The translations under genes and the position numbers were made by a program. From Pleurotus ostreatus/Saccharomyces cerevisiae fusant (Eukaryota > Opisthokonta): a DNA stretch of 64,000 nt. Below are positions 34,177 through 44,733 of this stretch, in pieces. Location: positions 83,358 through 147,357 of the forward strand of contig JAMQCK010000035.1 of NCBI GenBank assembly GCA_024196135.1, read 5' to 3'. The notes under the pieces were generated by a model. That model saw only the letters and a program-made list of their open reading frames with translations. It had not been told where the DNA came from and ran no database searches. Positions within the stretch are counted from its first letter, which is position 1; the number at the start of each line of letters is the position of its first letter.

Positions 34177-35890
34177 ATGTCAAGCGACCAGACTTCAGTT
34201 CAGCATGCAGAGACAGAGCCGGGGGACTCTGACATCTCGCCGGAGATGCTCGAGGTTCAATCCCTCGAGCTTGCTATTTCTGAGGTGAAAGAGCAGCTTC
34301 GACGCGAAAAAGCTCGGCAGAAGGAGGAACGTGCGCGTTTGATGGAGGAGCGGGAGACAATACGCGCCAGCAAGCAGAGGATTCGAGATGCGTTGCTCGC
34401 GGAGCGTAAACGACTTGTGGGTAATTATGCTCCTTTGACGTGCATGAGCTCAAGGCGGTATAGATCAATGCGAAGGGCAAGGCCTCGCAGCGGAACACGA
34501 GCATTCAGAACATCATCGAGGTGCGTTTTGCGAATATCATTCTTGAAAAGGGCATTGAAAGTTGCTTGCAGATAGACGATGAGATAGGCAGCATCACACC
34601 AAAGGTCAAGCAGGAACACGTTGAACATATACCCCCTCATGCTACCCCCATGCGCCAGGACACGAGCCGCTCCGCTACACCTTCTACTTCGTCTACCCGT
34701 CCGTCAACCCCTCCGAAACGAGAAACGGCGCGAAGGTCGAAGACTAGGGAGCGCGACGTTAAGTCCGAGCCAGATGGCCCAGAGGACGCAACGATCGACA
34801 CGACGGCGCATACTCAGGAAGACCGCGCAAATGGGAGAACCACAGACCCCCCATTTATCCTGTCTAAGGCGGAGAATGGCGGCATGCTTTGGAATCTGGA
34901 CGCGCTCGGGCCCTCAGGAAACATCACCGACTCTTTTTACACGAAAGCCTTCACTCGACAGGTCATCAGTCGGGTAAGTAATGCATCACGCAGCGTCCGC
35001 GACTTCCGGCTCACAACGCTTTCAACAGGCGTACGGGGGCCTCCTTCGCGGTGTTCATCACAATCAAGGCAAGAAAGATCGATAGTATGCTCGTTTGCTA
35101 TGATATGTATGACCGTTATGAACTGACCATGGCTTACAGCGCAACGTTCAATGGGGACGCCCACCCACAACTCCCTGGCCTTGGCACACATGGCATCATC
35201 TTCGGCTCTTTGGACTACAAAGACCTCCTTCCTGTCTTCGTTCGCGTCCAAGCCAAGCAATGGCTATATTGCGGGCACTATCGCTGCACCATGGGCGGTA
35301 TCCTCGAGCCCAACCAGCTGAAGGGCGTCCGCCGGTCATGCCTCACCACCGTCGCCAAAGACTACGCGGACAAGGCTGAGGGGCGCATCAGCGTTGCCAA
35401 GCAGAACGAGGAGAACGAGAAGGTCGCGAGGCAAAACCGCCTGCTTTATCAAGCCATCGACTTCACTGTGGACGGCATCAGGGCCGCGCTTCTCGACGGA
35501 CGCTTACCTATGACCTTTACCGTCCTGCGGTTCGTTCAATACGATAAGGATTGGTTTCAAAGGGCTCTCGAGGCGGAGAACGCGACACCTCGCATGGACG
35601 TTGACGGAGACATCAAGCCACCGAATAAGCGTAAAGCCAACACACGAGACGAGGACGAGAGCGCGAGGAGTAAGAAGCAGAAGAGTACGACGCCCAGTCA
35701 GACGACAACGGAGAAAAGCGCCCCCGCTACATCCTCTACAGGTAGATCACTGAGTTCAAAAACCGAAAGGCGTGCTGGGAAGGAGATCACTGTCATAGAA
35801 ATTTCCAGCGACGAGGGAGACGATAGTTCCGACGACGAACGTAGTATTACTTCGAGTCAACTAGACGACTATGACAACGACATGGCGTAG
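34177..35890 (+). CDS. DUF6697-like basidiomycete protein, copy 1
   Basis: About five exons. The N-terminus is a coiled coil (L-E-L-A-I-S-E-V-K-E-Q-L-R-R-E-K-A-R-Q-K) and then a Thr/Ser/Pro-rich linker with K-V-K-Q-E and V-K-S-E-P motifs that resemble SUMO sites. The ordered domain starts at G-G-M-L-W-N-L-D-A-L-G-P and continues through K-A-F-T-R-Q-V-I-S-R, L-P-G-L-G-T-H-G-I-I-F, L-P-V-F-V-R-V-Q-A-K-Q-W-L-Y-C-G-H-Y-R-C and V-R-R-S-C-L-T-T-V-A-K-D-Y. These are features I associate with DUF6697; the name is from memory. The tail is basic, then acidic with a SUMO-interaction-like core (T-V-I-E-I-S-S-D-E). A nuclear, SUMO-linked role is an inference. Paralogue at 53000-54662. Confidence 0.68.
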
Positions 35891-36113
35891 ACCGTGCTCG
35901 ATACCATTATCTGCTGTACATTCCGTTATGGTAGGTGTCAGATGACGCTTCCATTGACGGACAAATGCTAAAACGGGAAACAATGGCAAGGACTTGTGGG
36001 TCCTCATTGAGTTATTCACGTGATATCCCGAACAACGGTCCGAGCACGCCGCATTGCAAGTTCAACTTTGACCTCAACCCTCACTCAAGCCACCGCATTT
36101 GAGCAGGCTCTCG

Positions 36114-38009
36114 ATGCAACGAGAGCGGGTCTCTCTCGACACCCTACCCCTAGAGCTCATAGCATACATTGCTAGCTATGCTCACAACTGGGAGAAGCTC
36201 CCCACGCGACTGAGCGTCTACGGCGTGCTGGCTGCCACAAACCGGCGCTTACGAGCCTTCGCGTACCCCTCGTCGGTCTCGAGGCTGGTACTGGACCCTG
36301 ATCCCGTACCTTGGGAGACTTTGGAAAGACAGCTTCGTAAAGCACACGAAGATGGTAATTTCTGTTATGTCCGGTAAGCAGGTTCTTTCAAAGGCCACGT
36401 GTTGTCCAGGCGCTAACCTGCAGGCGCTTCAGACATATGCAGTATGGACCGAGAACCTACCCGCAGATAGGCTGCGATGACACGGCTCCTAGGAGGACCG
36501 CCGACTGGCGTCTGTCTTCCTTGAATATGTATCGGCCCTCGGAACTGCGCAGCTTCATATGCCTCTACGCGTCTTGCTCGCCCATACTGGAGGCGCTCAG
36601 GGAGTCGTCGCATATGCACACGCTAGCGCTTATGTGGCGCGGCGTCACCATCCCGGACTTGCGGTCGTTTCCGCGGTTGAAGACCCTTCGCTTACAGACG
36701 CCCTTCGAGATCGTCGACAGCTTCGCGCTCCCGCCGCCGCGGAAGCTCGACTGGCGGCACGCGGCGCTGACGACGCTTGTAATCCATGGTCCGCGATCGC
36801 TGCCTCGGGCCCTGACCCTCGCGCTGCACGACGCGTGTCCGGCGCTGCGCGTGCTGAGCCTGCAGGATACGCGGGTGACGGCCGAGGAGGTCTTCCATAT
36901 CATCGCGACGCACGCGGGGATCGAAGAGGGGAACTTCAGCTTTTATGGCCAGATATGCGTGAGACGGCCATTGCTCCTCGGCAATGCTGTGCGCGCGATA
37001 CAAGGGGAGGGCTCGTGGGCAAGGTCGCTCTCTCAGCCCCACGACGATCCTCGAAGGTTGAATGTCAACTGGCTGCCGACGGAAGCCTGGAAGCGGGTAC
37101 CAATTAGCGGGTTCGCGTTTGCGCGGACGCGCAACGCTGACGAAACGGAGGCGGCGTATACAGTCTCAGAGCTTACGCTGCAGCAAGTTCTTGCCACGTC
37201 CGATGACGAGGTTACGACCGACGACCTCTCGATCATACTCGGCCAGCTTCCAGGAGTCCCGGGGTTGGAGAAGGTCCAGCACTTGGGCCTGCATATTTCC
37301 TCGGGACCGCTAGCGGGCTGCGACACCTTCGATGAGTGGGCGGTGCGTATCTTATTTTGTCGCAGTCGGGCGTCTTTGGTTGAATGTGTCATTACAGGCC
37401 TGCTTGGCGCGCTTATTGAGTCATTGGACGGAGCTGCGCACCGTGCGTCTGAAGGTCGATCTTCTGTCGTCGAAGTGGGACCGGCACACCAACTACGCCG
37501 TGCTCGACGATCTGGAGCCGCCCGTCAATGACAGAGGCGACGGAGACTACCACACGCTAGGCCAAGCAATGAAGACGCTCGAACAGCAAATCATCGTTGA
37601 GCCTGGTATGCGCGGGCTTATGGAGGGGTTGCAATCGCTGTTTGACGACAATTCTCCCGACCTCTACCTCCCCGACGGAACAATCAACACGGAGCTGGTG
37701 CTGATACCAATATGGGAGGAAAGGCATTGCGTGCAAGTCGCGAAGGCGGTTCGGCGGATCGCCACTGCCTGCCCACTCTTGACGGAGTTCAAGTGGCATA
37801 CCTGCGTGGATCTGATCGTGGACCCTACTTGGACGTGGAAGATCAGAAGGAAGGGCGGTAGCGGGAAGGATGCACAGAGTGTTCATCAAGTCGTGGGCGA
37901 CCTGCTATGGCCCGATTTCTGTGTGAGGGGTAGTCCGTACAGCTTCGAAAACCTTGTAGGACAGGAGCTTCGACATGCTGAATTAGCCCACCGTGGCGGT
38001 CTCTCTTGA
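36114..38009 (+). CDS. F-box protein with leucine-rich C-terminus
   Basis: Three exons with introns at 36374-36423 and 37343-37397. Start at 36114 (MQRERVSLDTLPLELIAYIA). L-D-T-L-P-L-E-L-I-A-Y-I-A-S-Y begins an F-box that continues to A-A-T-N-R-R-L-R-A-F-A. The rest has scattered leucine-rich repeats (F-P-R-L-K-T-L-R-L-Q, L-R-V-L-S-L-Q-D-T) and a long C-terminal segment without motifs. Agaricomycete F-box proteins of this length serve as SCF substrate receptors; nothing here identifies a target. It lies between a DUF6697-like gene and a Rho GEF, all on the plus strand. Confidence 0.75.
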
Positions 38010-38280
38010 CATAGGATAGCCTTCATTGGCTGTGTGAACTGTTGGAGAGCTATATCTGCCTACTCAGTACGCCCGAGTTGAGTCAAGCGAGTCGCGGACT
38101 CGGAACGGGAGAACACCGACGGCCAAATGTGGTAGGTTGTTCCCACGCACGCGAGCGGCACGGGAAGGCGGGCGAGGACTTCTGAGAGTGCAACCTCCAT
38201 CTCGGTGTCTCATTTGCGGCGCGCCCTCATCTTGCTGCCCTGCTGAGAACCATACACAGCTCTCGAGATCTTACAGAGGA

Positions 38281-41200
38281 ATGTCGAGCACAGGGAAGGG
38301 CCGGTCTCGTGCACCCTTGGACCGCGATCTGCAACGATTGTACGACGAGGTGTGGGAGGCGTACGCGGAGGACCTCCCACCACCCAAGTCGTCATGGTCT
38401 AGCTCGATAGACAAGGACCTGGATAACGTGTATAACCTGTACGCAGGCTCAGGGAGCCCAGATCTGAGCAGCTCAAGGACTCGTGAGTACATCAATTGGA
38501 ACGTGCAGCAGCTTGCCTTATACCTCCGCAATCATCCCATCCGTTCAATATCACCGTCTCACATAGTACACCTTGCTGTGCGCCATATCACCGAACGCTG
38601 AATTGACTTGCAGTCTCGTACACACCTTCCCCTCCTCCGCCACCTCCCGCTCAGTCACAATCATATGCGGCCAAACTTCCTCCCTCCCCACGATCCTCTG
38701 CCAATGCACGGCGATTGCCTCCCACTCCGATGGCAATGCCGGAGCCAGAAACCCATTATGAACCGTCGCGGACGTACACGCAAGGATCACATTCCTCGTC
38801 TTCGTCGTCGTATCGACCGCACGTGAACTCCTCGGACTCCTACCCAACATCTGCCTCATCCTTCACCACCACGTACTCCTCCAGCGGCTCGGACCTCCGC
38901 CACACTACGTCTGGCAAGGGCAGACGCCTGCCGCCAACGCCGCGTCCAACGACTGCGGATGGGCAGAAGCAACAAATATCCGGTTCGCGCACGCCAACAC
39001 GTCCAGGGACTTCGCCTGGACCCTCGTCGCCCATCTCTGCTCAAGGCAGGGGTGACGAGAAGTACTTCACGCGCTCGAGAGACCAGAGTGTCGGCCGAGC
39101 AAACGGCTACGACGACAGTCGCTCGGCGTATCGACAACAGCGGCAGCAGCCAGCGGTCACCGTGCAGGACACGGAGCCTGTGAGCCGCTCGAGATCAAAC
39201 GGGTATGCTGCCGACACGGAGCCAGCGGCGAACGGCTACTCGCGCCACGGTCGCAGGGGCAATAATAGCCTTGAAGTGCCAGGTGGCAAGGTCGGGCTGC
39301 CAAGGAGTCCAAGTCCGGCTGTCGAGCGTTTCAACCGCAGTCGTGCACCGAGCCCTGCTCCTGAGCCAGTGTCTTCATGTGCGTCGTGGGCTATCGACGT
39401 CGGTTCATGTTTCTCACATTGCTTGCAGATCCTGGGATGGACCGCACACCACCATCCACTCAGGCAGAGTTTGTCTCGCCGACCTCACCCTATCAAGCTT
39501 CCTCTCCTTACAATGCCTACGCGGAGAGCGCATCCTCACGAACCAATGTACCCCTCGTACGCGAAGACTCGTCGTTCGTCATGCCTGAACCCGAACCCGC
39601 GCCCGCAACCTACGACCCTACCGCATACGAGGATCCGGTCGCCGGCGCTGCCATCGTCCGACGTCCGTCCGAGATGCTGCGCGACCTCGCTTCTGGACGC
39701 GACGATAGCGCGGATCACTACGACGAGCTTCAAGAAGAATACTGGGAAGATGAAGACGAGGATGATGAGTCTCGATTCGTCAATCACTCGCTACTATCCC
39801 ACCTCGCTGTCCAGCTGCGCGACAAGGTCCCGCGAGGGACGCACGTGAAGGGGAGCATCCCCTACCCAAGCGCGTTCACTGGCAAGGATATCGTCTCTAC
39901 CATCCAGACGCAGATTCAGCGCGAGCTTGCTCTCGTGCACGGCATATCGACAAGCGACCGGAGGGCAGCGCTGAAGGTCGCGCGCAGCCTGCAGAGCCAG
40001 CTATTCTTCTACGAGGTCGAGTGGGGCTCGCGGGTCTTGCAAGATGGTGTGGAAGACGTGTACATGTTCATGGACGACCTTGATGGTGGTAGTGAGGGGC
40101 GCGAGCGGGAGGAGCTGCCGACCGGACTAGTCACGATGCTTGCACGATGTTATACGCCGGGATGTGGGGAGACAGAGGGTCCTTGCTATGCTTGGAGCTG
40201 TCCGCGCAGGGTAGGTTCCCAACTACGTGTCCAAACTGAAATGCTAAGGCCAATCAAGGGTGGAATCGTGAACCTCCTCGAGGACACCGTCGAAGAGCCC
40301 GAGGTAGCCCCAGAGCACGAGTGGGAAGGCGGTCTCGCTCCGGAGATTCTCGAGAACCTGCCCGAGTCTGAGCGTAATCGGCAGACGTGCGTTCTGCGGC
40401 TGCGCTTGTTCATGTACCCAATACTGACCATATACACACAGGATCATCTACAAAGTCATTGCGAAGGAAGAGACGTATCTGCAGGACCTTGACTTCGTCG
40501 AGAAGGCCTTCATTAAGCCTCTGCGCAGCGCAAATCCTCCTGTCATTGCCCCAGAGATGGTACGTTTTGTTACACTTCCCGTCGTGAACCACACTGACTT
40601 TCCCTCGTAGCTCGAAGATTTCATCGACGACGTCTTCCACAACATCATGGACCTTCGCGAGTGCAATCGCCGGTTGCTCGAGAACCTGCGCGTCCGACAA
40701 CGCGAGCAGACACCGGTCATCCATAACATCGGTGATATCTTCCTCGTCGCCGCTGCCGAGTTCGAGTTGGCGTACCCGATCTACATCGGGCATCACCCCA
40801 TGGCGGAGAAACGCCTGAAGGACGAGACGGACAACAACCCCGAGCTGCGCTTATTCCTCGAGCAATGTGCTCGGAACATCGCGCGTGGGGAGGATCAGGC
40901 TCGACTGGACCTCAAGCACTTCCTCAATCGTCCCTCGGAGCATCTGCAAAAGTACCCTGTGTTGCTGGAGGCCGTGTACAACGAGACGACGGAGGGCAAT
41001 GCCGATGCGGACTACCTCAAGAACGCCATTGACGCCTTGAAGAACCTGCAGTCCGCGGCGCAGCTGCGCACGTTCCAGTCTGCGATGGGCAAGGGCACGC
41101 CGGGCAAGTGGGAGTGGCACGACCTGGTGACGCCGGAGGTTCGCCAGCGGCTGGTCAAGGACGAGCAGAAGCGACAAGCGTATGTGCAAACAATTCCTGT

Positions 41201-44200
41201 ATCAATTCGCGACTAACACCTCGCAGTATCATCTTCGAGGTCATCAAGGGTGAGATGGCGTATGTCAAGGATCTGGAGAACATCGGCGTGGTATGTGACT
41301 ATGCCGCTAAGCGTTGTTGGTGATGCTAACGAGCGTGCAGATGTACATTGAACCTCTTCGCGCCGCGGATCCGCCCATCATCAAGCCCGAACGCTTGGAC
41401 CAGTTCATCATCGACGTCTTCCACAACTATGCCGAGTTGCTCGAGCACCACAAGAAGTTCCTGCAGGCTTTGCATACGGTCCAGCGTCAGCAGCATCCAG
41501 AGATCCGGTCCATAACGGCACAACTATTTGACGCTGTTCTCAACTTCCGCGAGGCGTACATCGAGTATATCCCTAACTACCCTGTTGCTGAATACCGTAT
41601 CGACGACGAGATGGCGAACAACCCGGCCTTCAAGGCTTTCGTCGAGGTGAGCAATCCGCGACAATCCTCCAGAACCTTGGCTCATATTCTCCAGCAATGC
41701 ACCAGACATCCGGACGCCCATAGGCTCGACATGAAGAACTTCATCAATCGTCCTATCCCGCGTCTTCTGCGATACGAGCTTCTTCTCAAGAACGTGTTGG
41801 ACGAGACGCCGCCGGGGCACGAGGACCGCAACGAGATCCCGTCGGTGCTCGAGCTCATCAAGGCGTTAGGGAAGGAGACGGAACCTGGTGTCGTGTCAGC
41901 GAAGCAGAAAGTGGAGCTTTGGCGCTACCACTCGAATCTCGTCTTCAAGCCGGGAGAGTTTGTTGTATGTGGTCCGTATGCTCACGTTGACGCTTGAGCT
42001 GAATGGGACATCAGGATATGGACCTGCTAGCTGAGAACCGGGTTCTCATCCACAGTGGCAAGCTACTGCGACAGCCCGACACAGGCTTCGAGTTTAGCGG
42101 TTGGCCGGAGCTGTTCGTACTCCTTTTCGACAACTACTGTAAGTTTCGTTCGACTGCTTGTCCAACTTTGCAAGCTCACTCCCTACAGTCGTCATGACCA
42201 AGCCCAAGGACAGGGACGGTGTCACGAAGTACCATGTGTACCGCCGAGTGCGTGCTGCCCTGTCTGCGTGGCTCTATTACTCACCTCTCCCCCTAGCCCA
42301 TTCCTCTTGACCTCCTCACGCTAGTAAACTTCAACGACCCGCCTACTCAACGTGGTACTGGTATCCTGCGCAACCTGCGCGGGGGCGGGCATGAAGCATC
42401 CCCCAGCGTACCTTCTCCCGAAAGCGCTGGCGACTCGCGGATGGCATACCCATGCACTATTCATCACAATGGTCGCTTGGGCGGACCGTACATCCTCTAC
42501 GCCGAATCCGCCGCCGCAAGGAACGAATGGAAACAGAAGCTCGATGAGGCGCTCGGCATTCGGAAGGTGGTCCAGGACTCGAACAAGGTCTTCGAGGTGG
42601 AGACCCTCAGCGCGGATACTTTCCTTGTGCCTTCGGTGTTGGCGGGCCCGTCATCTCCGTCCTACAACCAGGATAGCGCGCTTACGGGTAGGGTGACATG
42701 CTCGATACCTTTCAGTACGTGATATGCGATACCTTGCGCGGTCGAGGCTCATGTTCTGCAGATACTAGTGACGGGCGTGGTCTTGTGGCGATTGGATGCG
42801 CCGAGGGTGTATGGATAGGCTTCCGGCATGATCCCAACTGTATGTTTCTTGCAGCGTTCGCTCTATCCCTTACTGACGTGCTCGCTAGCCATGCGTCGAG
42901 TATTACATCTGAAGATGGTGACCCAATGCGCCATGCTGGAGGAGTTTGGCATCTTCCTTGTACTCGCAGACAAAGTGAGTAGCCTGTGGTATGCCTACTC
43001 CCTCATCCCCTGACATGCACGATAGTCCCTGTTCGCATACCACATTGAGGCTCTCGTCCCATCGACACATTCGACCCCCATGACTTCACAAGCACCGCAG
43101 AAGCTCAACGGCGCAGGGGCAGTCCAGTTCTTCTGCGTCGGCAAACAGCAAGGTCGCACACTGGTTATCTACATGAAGAAGAAAGGCGTAAGTGTGCATA
43201 GCTGCCACAATTCCCACATGCTAAGCGTCGTGCATAGCTTGAGAGTATTTTCCGAGTACTCGAGCCTGTCGCAGATAAGATTGGCGAACGCACTCGCGCT
43301 GCGACTGGACTTGGTCATCGACTCTTCAAATCTGCGAAGTCCGAGTGGTTCCGCGTGTACAAGGTACGTCTTCGTGTCTGCCCTTCATGGGATAACACTG
43401 ACAAGGGTCAAAGGATTTCTTCCTGCCGTCTGAGGCGTACGACGCGGTCTTCTTGAAGGCGACCATTGTCATCATGTGCTCCAAAGGCTTCGAGATCATG
43501 AACATCGACAAGTATGTGACACTTTGACTGGGTAGAGGATCGGGTGCTGATCTTGTCCTTCAGCTATCAGAGCGTGTCAATCCCATTACGAGAGGATCCT
43601 CGGGTAGAGAAGATCATCAAGCGTGCCGAAGCCTCTCGTCCTTTGGGCATGTTCCGCTCCGGAGACAATGAATTCTTGCTATGCTATGACGGTCAGCTAT
43701 TTTCACACCGAGTACACACCATATTCATTGCTTCTTCCAGAGTTCGGCTTCTATGTCGACAAGCACGGTGACCCCAGTCGTGCCATCGAGACCATCGAAT
43801 GGGAGGGCACGGCACAAAGCGTCGCTTTCCATCCTCCATACGTCCTGCTATTCGACTCCCGCTTCATCGAGATCCGTCATGTGGAGACGGCGCGCCTCTG
43901 CCAAATCATAACTGGCAACGACGTCCGCTGCATCTGGGATGGCCGCGGTTCGGGCGATCTCGCGAAGCAAATCCGGGAGAACAGGATCGAGGACGACAAC
44001 GAAGTCCAAGAGGCGCAGGTGCACGCCGTCATGAACTCGACGGAGACTGTTGGTGGTGGTCGCGGCGCTCGCGCCGTCGCCCAGCATGTCTTCGAACTGA
44101 TCCCCACCGTTTCACTACCACTCCCTGAACCCTCGCCCAATACGATCTTGGGCAACTCCCCCGGTCCTTACAACTACATGCAGAGGTCAAGTTCTAGTTC

Positions 44201-44252
44201 ATCGCCGCCTATCTCGCCTACCAACATGCGCTCGACGTCCTGGCGGTCATAG
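38281..44252 (+). CDS. Rho1-type guanine nucleotide exchange factor 1 (DEP-DH-DH-PH-CNH)
   Basis: Rom2/Rgf-type exchange factor, expected to activate Rho1 at the plasma membrane for cell-wall integrity and polarity. About 20 exons, roughly 1,600 residues. It starts M-S-S-T-G-K-G-R with D-L-Q-R-L-Y-D-E-V-W-E-A-Y, then a Ser/Pro-rich region with repeated R-R-L-P-P-T-P motifs. A DEP domain follows (L-R-D-K-V-P-R-G-T-H-V-K-G, L-F-F-Y-E-V-E-W-G, E-D-V-Y-M-F). Two DH domains are next: DH1 (I-I-Y-K-V-I-A-K-E-E-T-Y-L-Q-D-L ... L-N-R-P-S-E-H-L-Q-K-Y-P-V-L-L-E) and DH2 (I-I-F-E-V-I-K-G-E-M-A-Y-V-K-D-L ... R-P-I-P-R-L-L-R-Y-E-L-L-L-K). PH (W-P-E-L-F-V-L-L-F-D-N-Y) and a C-terminal citron homology domain follow. 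It is paralogous to 56966-62379. The second DH domain is absent from the classic single-DH yeast layout. Confidence 0.9.
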
Positions 44253-44498
44253 CGTTATGGGGGAACAGAGGGCGCTGTTGGGGGAGACGGGGATGCATCG
44301 CTATCGCTATCTATTGGACTAATGTATATTTGCACTAAACTGTACATCATCTTCTTTCGAACGATTAACGTTAACTCTGGGCGTGAACCTCTCTTGCTTT
44401 CCATAAACTATGCAGCTCCTGTTTGCGCGCTGTTTTACTGCTCGTTGAGGTCATCGGGCTTTCTTCTACTTACGAAAGGAGGGCAAAAAGTCTGCAAC
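44253..44498. other. Intergenic between Rho GEF 1 and tRNA-Asn
   Basis: 3' UTR and spacer, AT-rich. No gene seen. Confidence 0.5.
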
Positions 44499-44578
44499 TG
44501 CCCCCGTGAGGTTCGAACTCACGATCTTGTGATTGTGCATTAACAGTCACACGCCTTAACCAGCTGGGCCAGGGGGCA
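44499..44578 (-). tRNA. tRNA-Asn (anticodon GTT) with a ~7-nt intron
   Basis: On the minus strand: acceptor TGCCCCC pairs perfectly with the 3' GGGGGCA. The D-arm contains AGCTGGTTAAGG (A box). The anticodon stem TGTGA/TCACA encloses CTGTTA, an extra ~7 bases (atgcaca) and A, so the anticodon is GTT with a short intron 3' of position 37. The T-arm is GTGAG-TTCGAAC-CTCAC. 80 bases in the gene, 73 after removing the intron. Confidence 0.92.
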
Positions 44579-44733
44579 GATGTTCGGTTGTACGCAAGAG
44601 CCAGCCACACTTGGGCGCACCACTCCCGAGAAAACGCTCATGAGAATGGACATTCCATCCTAGCCTGAGGGTGAGATAGCGTCACATGCGCACATAATTT
44701 GTTGTGAGAGGAAGCCGCTATCCCTTGGTGTCG

